64,000 nucleotides of DNA from Chloracidobacterium sp. (GCA_016711345.1 JADJTD010000001.1:3536001-3600000), one strand, 5' to 3'; positions 42,166 to 51,421 are shown, counted from the first letter of the stretch. Numbers and translations are program-made. The notes: generated from the sequence alone by a model not told the origin.

Positions 42166-44832
42166 ATGGAAAATGCAACGCCGATGCTTCGGCAATATCT
42201 CGAGATCAAAAAACTGTACCCCGGAACGATCCTTTTCTTCCGGCTGGGCGACTTTTATGAGATGTTCAACGAGGACGCTCTAGTTGGCTCTCGTGAACTT
42301 GAGATTACATTAACCGCTCGCCACAAGGACACGCCAAATCCGATCCCAATGTGCGGCATTCCGCATCATGCAGCTTCAAACTACATCGCCCGCTTGGTCC
42401 GAAAAGGCTATCGCGTCGCCATCTGTGAACAGACCGAAACGCCTACCAAAGGAACAAAGCTCGTAAAACGCGAGGTCGTCCGGGTCATTACGCCCGGCAC
42501 CGCGATTGACCCGCAACTTGTCGAATCAAAGGAGTCTGTTTACCTAGCAGCGATATACGGAAGCGGCGAAACTTTCGGAGCAGCTTTCCTTGAAACATCA
42601 TCCGGTCAATTTTTAGCAACCGAGATCGTCGGAGCGGATTCACTTCAAAAGGTCTGCGGCGAGATCGAGTCTTACGCACCTCGCGAGCTTTTGTATCCAC
42701 GATCGCTGGAAAAAGCAGTTAGGCAAGTATTTGGAGCGTCAAAAAATGACGTGGCACAGTCTCTTTTTGAAGACAACGGTTCGCCGAGATCGTCCGATGC
42801 ATCATTGACGCTTACGCCGCTCGATGACGCAGAATTCGATCTTCGGGATGCGGAAAGCCTTCTCAAACGCCAGATGGAAGTGAGCGAAATTTCGGGATTT
42901 GGTCTCGGCGGGAAAAGTGCCGCGACAAGTGCCGCTGGAGCCTGTCTAAAATACGCGCAGGAAACGCAGCGTGCGACAGCTGGCCATATTTCCGAGATAA
43001 AATATTTCGAGTCCAACGATTTTCTCGTCCTCGATGCGGTGACGCTGCGGAATCTTGAGATATTTGAATCTCGCGGCGAAAAGAGTAAGAACACGCTTTT
43101 TGGCGTTATCGACGAGTGTATTACCGGAATGGGATCGCGGCTCTTAAAGCAATGGCTAACAAGGCCGTCGATCAAGCGCAGTGAAATTCAAACCCGACTT
43201 TCGGCGGTGACCGAACTTTCCGATCTGATTCTACGCGACAAGCTACGTTTCCTGATGAAGAACGTGAGCGATCTCGAACGTCTCATCGGCCGCTTAAACT
43301 ACGGAACGGCAAGCCCTCGCGATCTGATCGCGTTGCGTCGCTCGATCGGCCAGGCTCCACTTGTAAATGAGACGCTGTCGGACGCGACTTCCCTGCTGCT
43401 TCAAGTATTGTCCGAGAACATTTTCGAATTGCCTGAGACACGCGATCTTATCGACCGTGCCATTAGTGATGAACCTCCCGTCAATGTAACCGACGGAGGT
43501 GTGATCCGCGATGGTTACGATGCCGAACTCGACGAGCTTCGCGGCATCTCGACTTCCGCGAAACAGACCATCGCTGCGTTTGAAGAAAAAGAGCGAACAC
43601 GCACCGGAATTTCAAATCTAAAGATCCGTTTCAACAACGTCTTCGGCTACTACATCGAGATATCGAAAGGAGCTGTTTCACGTGTTCCCGACGATTACGA
43701 ACGCCGCCAGACGCTCGCCAACGCCGAACGCTATTCGACGCCGCAGCTAAAAGAATGGGAGCAGAAAATACTCGGTGCCGAAGACCGCATCGCCCAGATC
43801 GAGACTACGTTATTCAAACAAGTTAGAGATAAAGTCTGCGAAGAAACGCGCAAACTACAGTCCACCGCAAGAGCATTTGCTACGTTAGACTCACTCTGCT
43901 CTTTGGCTGAGGTCGCAGCAAAAAGAAATTACGTTTGCCCTGTTTTGCATGATGGCGATGAGATCGAGATCAAGAGCGGCCGTCATCCCGTTGTCGAAGC
44001 CTCGCTTGGCACATCGTTCATTCCTAACGACCTTGTGATGAACAACTCGACCGACCGTCTGCTGGTCATCACCGGCGCAAACATGGGCGGCAAATCGACC
44101 GTCCTGCGTCAAGTCGCGATCATTCAGATCCTCGGACAGATCGGTTCGTTCGTCCCGGCCTCGTCGGCCAAACTTCCGGTCCTCGACCGGATCTGGACGC
44201 GTGTCGGAGCGTCGGACGATCTTGCATCGGGCCGCTCGACCTTCATGGTCGAGATGACCGAGACTGCCGCCATCCTCCACAACGCCACGCCGCGAAGCCT
44301 CGTCCTGCTCGATGAGATCGGACGCGGCACTTCGACCTTTGACGGATTATCTATCGCCTGGTCCGTCGCCGAGTATCTTCATAATTCACAGGAGCACTCT
44401 GCAAAGACCTTATTCGCCACGCACTATCACGAATTGACCGAGCTTGCCGAAAACCTACCCGGAGCAAAAAATTATCAGATAACGGCTGCCGAAAAGGACG
44501 GTAATGTTGTGTTCCTCCACAAACTCCAACCCGGCAAAGCCTCAAAATCTTACGGCATCGCCGTCGCCAAACTCGCCGGTCTGCCGCAAACAGTAATCGA
44601 ACGTGCCAAAGGCGTCCTCGAGAAGCTCGAAAAATACGAACTCGCCGTCTTTGCCGACGAAAAGAAAACCGGCCTAGCCAAAGCCGCTGCGGGCCACGCC
44701 GCCTCGCAATATTCCCTCTTCGCCGTAACAAACGAAACCGCCATAGACGAACTACGCAACACCGAAATCACCACCCTCTCCGCCGAAGAATCCAAACAGC
44801 TTCTTACAAAGATCAAAGACAAGATCGTTTAA
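42166..44832 (+). CDS. mutS: DNA mismatch repair protein MutS
   Basis: An 888-residue MutS1. The mismatch-recognition motif is GDFYEMF (Phe30, Glu32), the connector and lever domains follow. The ATPase has Walker A TGANMGGKST (residues 636-645), LLDEIGRGTSTFDGLS (Walker B) and FATHYHELTEL. The C-terminal helix-turn-helix dimerisation region follows. It binds mismatches and recruits MutL. Divergent from wza. Its last ~80 bases and the following promoter are repeated in degenerate form at 47.7 kb. Confidence 0.96.
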   Translation: MENATPMLRQYLEIKKLYPGTILFFRLGDFYEMFNEDALVGSRELEITLTARHKDTPNPIPMCGIPHHAASNYIARLVRKGYRVAICEQTETPTKGTKLVKREVVRVITPGTAIDPQLVESKESVYLAAIYGSGETFGAAFLETSSGQFLATEIVGADSLQKVCGEIESYAPRELLYPRSLEKAVRQVFGASKNDVAQSLFEDNGSPRSSDASLTLTPLDDAEFDLRDAESLLKRQMEVSEISGFGLGGKSAATSAAGACLKYAQETQRATAGHISEIKYFESNDFLVLDAVTLRNLEIFESRGEKSKNTLFGVIDECITGMGSRLLKQWLTRPSIKRSEIQTRLSAVTELSDLILRDKLRFLMKNVSDLERLIGRLNYGTASPRDLIALRRSIGQAPLVNETLSDATSLLLQVLSENIFELPETRDLIDRAISDEPPVNVTDGGVIRDGYDAELDELRGISTSAKQTIAAFEEKERTRTGISNLKIRFNNVFGYYIEISKGAVSRVPDDYERRQTLANAERYSTPQLKEWEQKILGAEDRIAQIETTLFKQVRDKVCEETRKLQSTARAFATLDSLCSLAEVAAKRNYVCPVLHDGDEIEIKSGRHPVVEASLGTSFIPNDLVMNNSTDRLLVITGANMGGKSTVLRQVAIIQILGQIGSFVPASSAKLPVLDRIWTRVGASDDLASGRSTFMVEMTETAAILHNATPRSLVLLDEIGRGTSTFDGLSIAWSVAEYLHNSQEHSAKTLFATHYHELTELAENLPGAKNYQITAAEKDGNVVFLHKLQPGKASKSYGIAVAKLAGLPQTVIERAKGVLEKLEKYELAVFADEKKTGLAKAAAGHAASQYSLFAVTNETAIDELRNTEITTLSAEESKQLLTKIKDKIV

Positions 44833-44932
44833 TTACACTACGCAATTCTACCTTTGTAATCTTTACAATTCGCCCGTTTGTCGTCTATTATTTTGACGCA
44901 CAAAATAAAATTTAAGAGGACAACCACATGTC
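44750..44932 (+). repeat. Segment A: mutS 3' end plus downstream promoter, copied at 47.7 kb
   Basis: The mutS 3' end, its stop and the spacer up to the ATG at 44928 align along the whole length with 47718-47889. The best-conserved parts are AGATCGTTTAATT, CGCCCGTTTGTCGTCTATTA and GGACAACCACATGTC. Confidence 0.8.
44862..44891 (+). promoter_or_regulatory. Promoter of the gene at 44928
   Basis: TTTACA (44862-44867), 18 bases, TATTAT (44886-44891). It is kept intact in the degenerate copy at 47824-47853, which supports it as functional. Confidence 0.6.
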
Positions 44933-45392
44933 GAGACCGCAACACGAATACGAAATGCCGGAGGACTACAAAAAGAACCTCGTGCATCTGACTGAGTTTC
45001 TTGAAGCTCGCGAAGGATATCGGGCGCAGATCAAGGAAGGTGTGGCGCGGGGCGTGCACGTTTCTCCCGCCGACAAGGCGACGGTTGATGAACAGCTACG
45101 CGAATTTGACCGGATCATCGACGGGTTGGAAAAAGGGCTGGCGGAGGAATACGACCGCTATAAAGCCGAAAAGGCGAGAGAAGCGGAGATGTCGGCATCG
45201 GTCGACCGGGCTTGGGAAGCCTCAAAGCGGCTCTACATAAGCATCAAACACCAAAAGCCGCATCTGCTCGAAAAGTTTACCGAAACCGTATTAGGCCCGA
45301 TGCCCATCGAGACGCGCGAAGAATTCCTCGACAGCGTTGCCATCCTCGAAGCAACAAAACTCGACGCGATCCTAAAAGGCGAGGACGACTAG
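44928..45392 (+). CDS. Hypothetical helical protein
   Basis: A 154-residue, highly charged, mostly helical protein (YKKNLVHLTEFLEAREGYRA, DEQLREFDRIIDGLEKGLAEEYDRYKAEKAREAEM), likely coiled coil and soluble. No family is recognised. The ATG has an AGAGGA ribosome-binding site. It is followed by a gene that starts ten bases after its stop, so the two form an operon behind mutS with their own promoter. Confidence 0.7.
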   Translation: MSRPQHEYEMPEDYKKNLVHLTEFLEAREGYRAQIKEGVARGVHVSPADKATVDEQLREFDRIIDGLEKGLAEEYDRYKAEKAREAEMSASVDRAWEASKRLYISIKHQKPHLLEKFTETVLGPMPIETREEFLDSVAILEATKLDAILKGEDD

Positions 45393-45402
45393 AGGTGACA
45401 AC

Positions 45403-46299
45403 ATGATCAACTATCAAAAAGTTTGGGCTGGTCTGGCTCACGAAGAGAAGTTAGCGTTTCGCGACCGTGCCATCAAGGCGGTTCAGGAGATCTATCCTCA
45501 GTACATTGTCCGTCCGCTTGAGCCGGGAGATGCAGATCGTTTTTTTGTGGGCAACAAACAGGACAATGTTCGTATCAATGTCCCGCTGCGCGACCTTTAT
45601 GCACGGTACTCGATATCTGGCAAAACGCACGAAGATCTAAAAGACGCGATCTTTAATGAATATGCCGGAATGCTGAACATGGCAGAGGACGTATCTGTCG
45701 CGACAGAGGTTCCGGATTTCACTTGGGGCGATGTGAAGGACCTTGTGCGGCTCCAACACGTCCGGCTTAATGAGATCCCCGAGGGCAAACTCCATTATCC
45801 TTTTGGCGACGAGGTGGTGACAGCATTAGTGATCGACCGTCCTCAGCAAACGATAATGTACTGGATCACACAGGAAATGCTCGACTCGTGGGGAAAAACT
45901 ATGGACGAGCTTTTTAAGCAGGCGATGGAAAACCTCGCCGATCTTTCCGAAGGCATCGAAATTGTCGGGACCAACACGCCGCGTAACGAACTGTGGCCGG
46001 AAAAGGGGCAGCAGTTTGTCACGACTTGTCTGCTTATTTCCCAGTTTCGCTATCTCATAGCACAGACCATAGGCTCGCCTTTTCGTTTTGGCATCCCGAG
46101 CCGTCATCGCTTTTACGCATGGATAGATATCGAAGACGAGAACTATCAGATCGAGATGAAGGCAAAGATGGAGCGCGAAATGGAACGTTATCCATCACCG
46201 TTGACCTCAAAAATATACGAGGTAGATGAACAGGGACAGATAAAGCTGGTAAAACCGCAACCCGAGATACCGCCCGTGCCCTTCACGATTAACAACTAA
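45403..46299 (+). CDS. Hypothetical protein, possibly DUF1444-like
   Basis: A 298-residue soluble protein. The layout resembles DUF1444 (YtpQ-like) proteins: an N-terminal helical part (EEKLAFRDRAIKAVQEIYPQ), a central region with FGDEVVTALVIDRPQQTIMYWITQEML, and a terminal FRFGIPSRHRFYAWID strand. Function unknown; this family guess is weak. It follows the helical protein gene by ten bases and its end is followed by a fragment similar to the mutS 3' end. Confidence 0.6.
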   Translation: MINYQKVWAGLAHEEKLAFRDRAIKAVQEIYPQYIVRPLEPGDADRFFVGNKQDNVRINVPLRDLYARYSISGKTHEDLKDAIFNEYAGMLNMAEDVSVATEVPDFTWGDVKDLVRLQHVRLNEIPEGKLHYPFGDEVVTALVIDRPQQTIMYWITQEMLDSWGKTMDELFKQAMENLADLSEGIEIVGTNTPRNELWPEKGQQFVTTCLLISQFRYLIAQTIGSPFRFGIPSRHRFYAWIDIEDENYQIEMKAKMEREMERYPSPLTSKIYEVDEQGQIKLVKPQPEIPPVPFTINN

Positions 46300-46541
46300 C
46301 ATCCTTGCGATTTTGATGGGATAACGTGATAGATGGCGACGACATTCTTGGCAAAAAGGGAAGCTAACGTGAAAGCCGAGTTTAACGGCGTCGAGATCAA
46401 CGCCCTCTCTGCCGAACGGCTTCTCAAAAAGATCATAAGCAATAGAGCGGATTTTCCATTATGTGAGTTGACTGCGCTATTTTCAATCGGGTAATGACAC
46501 AAGATAATGAAAAGAGTTGGCGATTTGTTATTGGTAAATCA
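46300..46541. other. Intergenic stretch with a possible mutS-tail remnant
   Basis: At 46391-46434 the plus strand reads EINALSAERLLKKI, close to the MutS end EITTLSAEESKQLLTKI; the DNA also aligns over about 45 bases. The rest shows no gene. Confidence 0.4.
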
Positions 46542-47531
46542 TTAAGGCAAAGTTGATGACTTCTTATCCCAGCAGTTGTCAAATTCTTCGCTAAAATGTT
46601 CAATTAATATTCGTTGCGGATCTTGAACAATGAACATTCCATATAGGTCCATTTTACCGTCTTCCTCAACTTGGTTAATCTGCCACAATAGTACTTTCTT
46701 ATCTATAATGACGTAAGTTGTTGGGCGACGACGACTCATCAAACCAATTGAGCATGGGTGACCGCCTTTCTCCATGTTTCTGATTTTTTCAATGTGTGAC
46801 TTATAGGGAGATTCGTTGCTAAAATCTGTCCATAGATCTTCAACAGTTTTAGCTTGAACAATTCGACGGTACTTAAAATCCTTATTTGGGGGAGGATTTT
46901 CAACAAGATTTTCTAAACTCTTAAAATATTCTTTCCTAGCATTTTCTACACCATTGTCATCGCAATTAGCTTCGGAAAGATAGGAAGTAAAAATGTCTAT
47001 AGAATGCTCGCATTTTTTGATTTCATCGATAGCTTTTTCATAAATTTGGGTCTTTTCCTGATTTGCTTGGTCAATTAGCTCATGGACTTTCATGTATTCA
47101 ATCTTTAGAATAGCCCCGTCGAGTTTGCCAACAGATTGGTTAATTGCATCTAATGACTTACTCGCATCTTGTAAAGAATCGCCGAATTTCTTAGTAGTGC
47201 CTTCAAGTTGAGAGCGCATATTACTAATAAAGATGTTCTGTTCATGTCGAGCGAAAAAAAAATGATAAATAAGATGAACCCCGACTACTAACGCTAAAAA
47301 TTCACCGAGGTGTGAGATTACATAACTAATTGTGTCGATGGCAATAGATTCTCCAAAAACCATCAATAAAACGTTCTTAAGCCAAAAATTCAAACTAAAC
47401 GCAAAACAGAAAAACACGATTAAAACAAAAGAATACCATGTGGTCCAAAGATTGTTTTCATCAGAACTTTTTGGGCTGTTTTGATCTATATTGGTATTTT
47501 TACCTATCATCAATTGATCGTTATCTTCCAT
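46542..47531 (-). CDS. Membrane protein with coiled coil and PLD-like soluble domain
   Basis: A 329-residue protein. Two membrane segments lie at about 31-50 and 70-95 (YSFVLIVFFCFAFSLNFWL; EFLALVVGVHLIYHFFFA). A coiled coil follows at about 105-160, then a soluble C-terminal domain (EIKKCEHSIDIFTSYL, YRRIVQA, RRRPTTYVIIDKKVLLW). That domain resembles the PLD-like domains without catalytic HxK seen in several membrane-linked signalling or stress proteins. The gene is visibly AT-rich compared with its neighbours, suggesting transfer. No function is claimed. Confidence 0.6.
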   Translation of the reverse strand: MEDNDQLMIGKNTNIDQNSPKSSDENNLWTTWYSFVLIVFFCFAFSLNFWLKNVLLMVFGESIAIDTISYVISHLGEFLALVVGVHLIYHFFFARHEQNIFISNMRSQLEGTTKKFGDSLQDASKSLDAINQSVGKLDGAILKIEYMKVHELIDQANQEKTQIYEKAIDEIKKCEHSIDIFTSYLSEANCDDNGVENARKEYFKSLENLVENPPPNKDFKYRRIVQAKTVEDLWTDFSNESPYKSHIEKIRNMEKGGHPCSIGLMSRRRPTTYVIIDKKVLLWQINQVEEDGKMDLYGMFIVQDPQRILIEHFSEEFDNCWDKKSSTLP

Positions 47532-47886
47532 ATTATTTATGCTATAAGCTGATTAAAGTTAGCATTTAAAATTCACCCTCGTTGAGAGTACAAATTTCAA
47601 AATTTTGAGATGACTTGGTTGAATTAATCTCTTATAACATATAGGGTTCATATGTGCAATCAAAAGTTCAGCGTTCTGTTATGGATTGTTTTGTATAGTT
47701 CGCGACCAATCTTTGGCGACAAACCGCAACACCGAGATCAACACTCTGTCGAAGAATTCGAAACAGCTTTTCACACAAGGTCAAAGACGAGATCGTTTAA
47801 TTGCGGATTCCGCATGCATAGTCTTTACATTTCGCCCGTTTGTCGTCTATTATTTTGACGCACCAATAAGGTCCAAGGACAACCAC
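47532..47886. other. Intergenic stretch holding the degenerate mutS-tail copy
   Basis: Its second half (from about 47718) is the copy of the mutS 3' end and promoter. Frames covering it are relics; the first half shows nothing recognisable. Confidence 0.6.
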
Positions 47887-47889
47887 ATG
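47718..47889 (+). repeat. Segment C: degenerate copy of the mutS 3' end and promoter
   Basis: Aligns with 44750-44932. The coding part has lost frame (NTEI-TLS recognisable, then a frameshift), but the promoter boxes and the GGACAACCACATG start region are kept. Confidence 0.8.
47824..47853 (+). promoter_or_regulatory. Duplicated promoter
   Basis: TTTACA (47824-47829), 18 bases, TATTAT (47848-47853); spacer differs from the copy at 44862 by one base. It would drive the 25-codon ORF at 47887 and the gene at 47980. Confidence 0.55.
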
Positions 47890-47964
47890 TCTAAACCAAA
47901 GAAATACAACGAAGGCTATCAGTTTGACGTGGGCGACAGGAAAACAACTATCGAAGGACTGTGA
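47887..47964 (+). CDS. 25-codon ORF (leader or truncated gene start)
   Basis: Encodes a 25-residue peptide starting MSKPKKYNEGYQ and ending TTIEGL, with the same GGACAACCACATG start region as the 154-residue protein gene (which begins MSRP). It may be the remains of a displaced gene start after the duplication, or a leader ORF for the gene 15 bases downstream. Confidence 0.35.
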   Translation: MSKPKKYNEGYQFDVGDRKTTIEGL

Positions 47965-47979
47965 GTTTTAATCATTATA

Positions 47980-49206
47980 ATGTGCGTCGAAGCAATTGAA
48001 GAAGAATCTCAAATTTTGTACACGAAGGGCGTGGAATTTAAAGAGATTGCCCGTAAGGAAGTGCATCATTTGGACAATTATATCCAAGCTGCTACACGCT
48101 TCTCCGAAGCGGCAACCAAACTGGAGTATTTAACAAATACGAACCAGCCGATAGATTTTGAAACACAATACTTCGTATATTCAAACTATTACCGTTTCGA
48201 AGAAAACGACTGTTTGGCCGCCTATTTCTATGAAAAACGTGATACAGATAAAACTGAGGAATTCAGGAATAAGGCTAACGAGCATTTAAAAAAATGTCTT
48301 TGCAAATTGGAGAATCTTCCTCAAGGTCTCTCTACCGAAGTTAGAGATACTTTGGGAGCACATATTCCTAAGTGGAAGTATTTCCTGCGATCTAGCGAAA
48401 TTTCCGATTTCGCAAATAAGGCTAGGAAAAGCTTTGATAACTACTCGTTTGTCGAAGCTTTAGATTGTTATCGCGAAATGATTAGACTGGAGGAAATAAA
48501 TTTAGAGCTTATCGACGGCCTATTCGATCCACAACATGGTAGGATCGCGAGAGGAAGGGCATTAGGATCCCATTCAAACGCTTCCGCTGCCATTGCTCTA
48601 ATAATGATTAAGCGTCTTCAAGCAAACGGAGACTACGGCGCTCTAAATTTACCTTTTAATTCGTTGGTAGAAGTCCTACAGCACGAAAAAAATGCATTTC
48701 TTTTCGGTATGGAAGCCTTTCGACAAAATCCCGAATGGCAACAATACTATGATATATCGCAAGGTCGTTTAGAAAATATCAAAGAGGCTTTGAGGTCGAA
48801 TGCATCTGATTGGAACAAATTGTATTTGGCCTTTGAGAATGATCCTGACTTATTAGGAATTATGAAACAGACAGATTTAGAACTTTACAAAAAAGCAGAA
48901 GCAAATCGAGTGTTTAAGGAAAACAAATACTTTAAATTGTGGGCTGTTGGCAGTTTTTGGTTATTTGTACTAGTAGTCGTTGTCGGTCTAGTTTTATTGA
49001 TTCAAAATTTTAGTTCATCTTGGGGGTATTTCCTCGTTACTCTTGTCGGGGTGGAGGTGTTCTTTTTGCTGATTGGAGCATTCATCTTAAGAAGTGTTGG
49101 AGACCTTTCCGAAGCAAAGTTCTTAGAACTCGTTAAAATGGCTCTACAGTTTCAATTCAATATTTTCAGTGCTTCTAAAGACGATAAGGCGAAACTTGAC
49201 GAATAA
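47980..49206 (+). CDS. Helical protein with two C-terminal membrane segments
   Basis: A 408-residue protein. Residues 1-310 are alpha-helical and TPR-like (VEFKEIARKEVHHLDNYIQA, FVEALDCYREMIRLEEIN), then two hydrophobic segments at about 322-345 and 352-372 (FWLFVLVVVVGLVLLI; YFLVTLVGVEVFFLLIGAF), and a cytosolic tail. No family recognised. It is AT-rich like the membrane protein at 46.5-47.5 kb. The ATG has no clear ribosome-binding site, so translation may depend on the short upstream ORF. No function is claimed. Confidence 0.6.
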   Translation: MCVEAIEEESQILYTKGVEFKEIARKEVHHLDNYIQAATRFSEAATKLEYLTNTNQPIDFETQYFVYSNYYRFEENDCLAAYFYEKRDTDKTEEFRNKANEHLKKCLCKLENLPQGLSTEVRDTLGAHIPKWKYFLRSSEISDFANKARKSFDNYSFVEALDCYREMIRLEEINLELIDGLFDPQHGRIARGRALGSHSNASAAIALIMIKRLQANGDYGALNLPFNSLVEVLQHEKNAFLFGMEAFRQNPEWQQYYDISQGRLENIKEALRSNASDWNKLYLAFENDPDLLGIMKQTDLELYKKAEANRVFKENKYFKLWAVGSFWLFVLVVVVGLVLLIQNFSSSWGYFLVTLVGVEVFFLLIGAFILRSVGDLSEAKFLELVKMALQFQFNIFSASKDDKAKLDE

Positions 49207-50102
49207 ATCAATGCAACGGGGACGGTCTCCCGCTTGACACCAAACCCAACATATTTTATATTTCCTAAGTCCAAAAAAGCAGTACAAATACAAGGGGTAT
49301 TTGGATAGGCGTTGAAGTAGTTTAGACAGTCTCTAGAAAGCCGGGTTTGTTGATAAGACGCGGTGAGATCGGGATGTTTTAGATAAAGCTGATCAGTTTG
49401 CATCCCGTTTGATCCGCGACCTTTCCACGTTTTAGGCGACATACCGCACTATCGAAATCTCCGACTTTTTTCTGGCTCTCAAGTTGGAACGCCCACGAAC
49501 CATTCCCACACATCTAGCCGAGAATGTCATACGTCTGGTCTTGTTGTTGCATAGATAATAACGCGAACAATCTGTATGATTTTTCGTATTATGGGCCGTG
49601 TAGTGTGTTATTTGATAACTAATGCGGAGTGTTGAGTCTGATGTCTTTAGTCTTGAGCGTATCTACCGTTCCAGCGATGATCGCAAGGTTTTGGAGCGGT
49701 GAAATGCTGTAACGATACTATTTACAACATTTATGAATTTCGCAAGACGCAAACTTATTTTTTTCAAAAACCGTGGAATACGGGCATTTTGGGGGACTTA
49801 ACTCATTTAATTGCCAAGTTTAGACCGTTCCACTTGATAGTGGAACGATCTGGAACGGTAATAGCGACAATGGTTGAAAAAACGATGGGACAGTTCGATG
49901 AAAACTTTTTTGTAAAATTTACCGGACAAGTCATTTTCTGGGCTGTAAACTATTGTGAATAAACAGTTTGCGTTGTCCGGTGGTGTCACCGGACAACACC
50001 GGACAAACGGACAAAAAAACCGTGGGACAGTGGGACACTTTGTGCACCGCTAAAGTAACGATGTGCTAGACACTTAAGAATCGGCTAATATATCATTATC
50101 CA
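49207..50102. other. Nearly 900 bases without a convincing gene
   Basis: Holds a 9-bp hairpin at about 49828-49849 (CGTTCCACT, loop TGAT), followed at 49853-49861 by another TGGAACGG copy. A perfect 10-bp inverted repeat lies at 49973-49996, with several CCGGACAA copies around it, and two GGGACAG motifs near 49888 and 50024. An 87-residue frame at 49699-49962 has no recognisable features. Confidence 0.5.
49973..49996. repeat. 10-bp inverted repeat with CCGGACAA iterations
   Basis: Arms TTGTCCGGTG (49973-49982) and its complement (49987-49996), loop GTGT. Further CCGGACAA copies at 49922-49929 and 49999-50006, and CGGACAA at 50008. Confidence 0.7.
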
Positions 50103-50279
50103 ATGAAGAATAATTACACAGCGGTCGTGAAACAGGACGGCGATTGGTGGATCGGATGGATCGAAGAAGTTTCGGGTGTCAATTGCCAGGAGGCTACGAA
50201 ACCTGAGCTGTTGGAAAGTTTGAGAATTACTTTGGACGAGGCCCTGGAATTTAATCGTGCCGACGCTCGCAGGGTGTAA
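50103..50279 (+). CDS. HicB-like antitoxin-type protein
   Basis: A 58-residue protein with the HicB_like pattern: YTAVVKQDGDWWIGWIEEVSGVNCQEATKPELLESLRITLDEALEF (shown here only as a pattern: a V-x-x-x-D-G-x-W strand, V-S-G-V-N, then a T-x-x-E-L-L-E-x-L helix). HicB proteins neutralise HicA, but no HicA-sized gene is next to it, so it is an orphan or a stand-alone regulator. It ends five bases before the TTG of the GH3 gene. Confidence 0.65.
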   Translation: MKNNYTAVVKQDGDWWIGWIEEVSGVNCQEATKPELLESLRITLDEALEFNRADARRV

Positions 50280-50284
50280 TTATC

Positions 50285-51421
50285 TTGGCATTCCTTGACC
50301 CCAAAAGTGAGGTTATGATCGAACACCTCAATTCCCTTTCACTAGAACAAAAGATCGGCCAGCTATTTTTTATCGGCATCGCCGGACCGGAGGTTGATGA
50401 GGCGACCCAAGAGCTGCTCGACGAGGTCTCGCCGGGCGGTGTGTGTTTGTTTGCACGCAATATTAAAGAAGCACAGCAGACGAGAAACTTGCTTGACGAA
50501 CTGCGTTCAACATTGCCTGTAGTTCCCTTTTTGAGTATCGATCAGGAAGGCGGCCTTGTTGACCGTCTCAGACGCATAATGACGCCGATGCCCGCCGCGA
50601 GCAAGATCGCTAATGCTCAAGACGCCGCTGAATTAGCCAGGATCATCGCCGAAACTCTTCGCATTCTCGGCTTCAACATGGATTTTGCTCCGGTCGTCGA
50701 TGCAATGGACGAAGAGCGTTCAAAACATACCAATGGCCTTTTTTCGCGAACGTTTGGAAATTCAAAAGAAGAAGTTACCGCTTTCGCTGGTGAATTTTTA
50801 CAAACGTTGCAGACAAACGGAGTTATTGGATGTCTAAAACATTTTCCCGGCTTGGGTGCTTCACAGGTTGATTCGCATGAAGAGTTACCTGTTGTAGATG
50901 TCGATGAATATTTGCTGTCGCATGTCGATCTATTTCCGTATCGCGAACTTATCGCTACTGGCAATGTTCGCGTCGTGATGGCTGCTCACGCGGCGTTTCC
51001 GCAGCATCCCTTGCAGGAACAGGACGAAAATGGCAAACTTTTACCATCTTCATTGAGTTACAACTTTGTAACCACCCTGCTTCGCGGCGAACTTCGGTTT
51101 GACGGCCTCTGTATAACGGACGATCTTGAAATGGGAGCAATTGTAAAAAATTACGGCATCGGCGAAGCCTGTAAAATGGCAGTCGCAGCCGGCAACGATA
51201 TGTTGGCAATATGTGCGGATCCAAATGCTGTTCGCGAAGGCTATGAAGCAGTCTTGAAAGCAGTTGAGTCGCAAGAAATTAGCATGAATCGCATTGATGA
51301 ATCGCTAGCACGCATTGCAGCATTGAAATCGAAACTATCACCGCCGCTTCCATTCGACACAGCCCAAATCGCCCAGCTCTCCGACGATGTCGCCGCTCTC
51401 AATGACCGCCTCAGCCGCTAA
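50285..51421 (+). CDS. nagZ: GH3 beta-N-acetylhexosaminidase (NagZ-like)
   Basis: A 368-378 residue GH3 enzyme without signal peptide. It has SIDQEGGLVDRLR, the NagZ signature KHFPGLGASQVDSH with its catalytic His/Asp loop, and ITDDLEMGAI with the nucleophile Asp. NagZ removes GlcNAc from muropeptides in cell-wall recycling. Start is TTG at 50285 or ATG at 50315 (before IEHLNSLSLEQKIGQLF); family alignment does not decide. It is 15 bases ahead of the binding-protein gene, so the two are probably co-transcribed. Confidence 0.87.
   Translation: MAFLDPKSEVMIEHLNSLSLEQKIGQLFFIGIAGPEVDEATQELLDEVSPGGVCLFARNIKEAQQTRNLLDELRSTLPVVPFLSIDQEGGLVDRLRRIMTPMPAASKIANAQDAAELARIIAETLRILGFNMDFAPVVDAMDEERSKHTNGLFSRTFGNSKEEVTAFAGEFLQTLQTNGVIGCLKHFPGLGASQVDSHEELPVVDVDEYLLSHVDLFPYRELIATGNVRVVMAAHAAFPQHPLQEQDENGKLLPSSLSYNFVTTLLRGELRFDGLCITDDLEMGAIVKNYGIGEACKMAVAAGNDMLAICADPNAVREGYEAVLKAVESQEISMNRIDESLARIAALKSKLSPPLPFDTAQIAQLSDDVAALNDRLSR

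Noticed and set aside
44833..47889. Integrative element using the mutS end as attachment site
   Set aside because: No integrase or recombinase gene is visible, and the copy includes the promoter region beyond the gene end, so simple duplication is as likely; kept as a finding only for the duplication itself.
49699..49962. 87-residue ORF
   Set aside because: No recognisable motif or ribosome-binding site; overlaps repeat motifs.
50103..50279. Complete HicAB toxin-antitoxin pair
   Set aside because: No HicA-like gene on either side; only the HicB-like protein is present.
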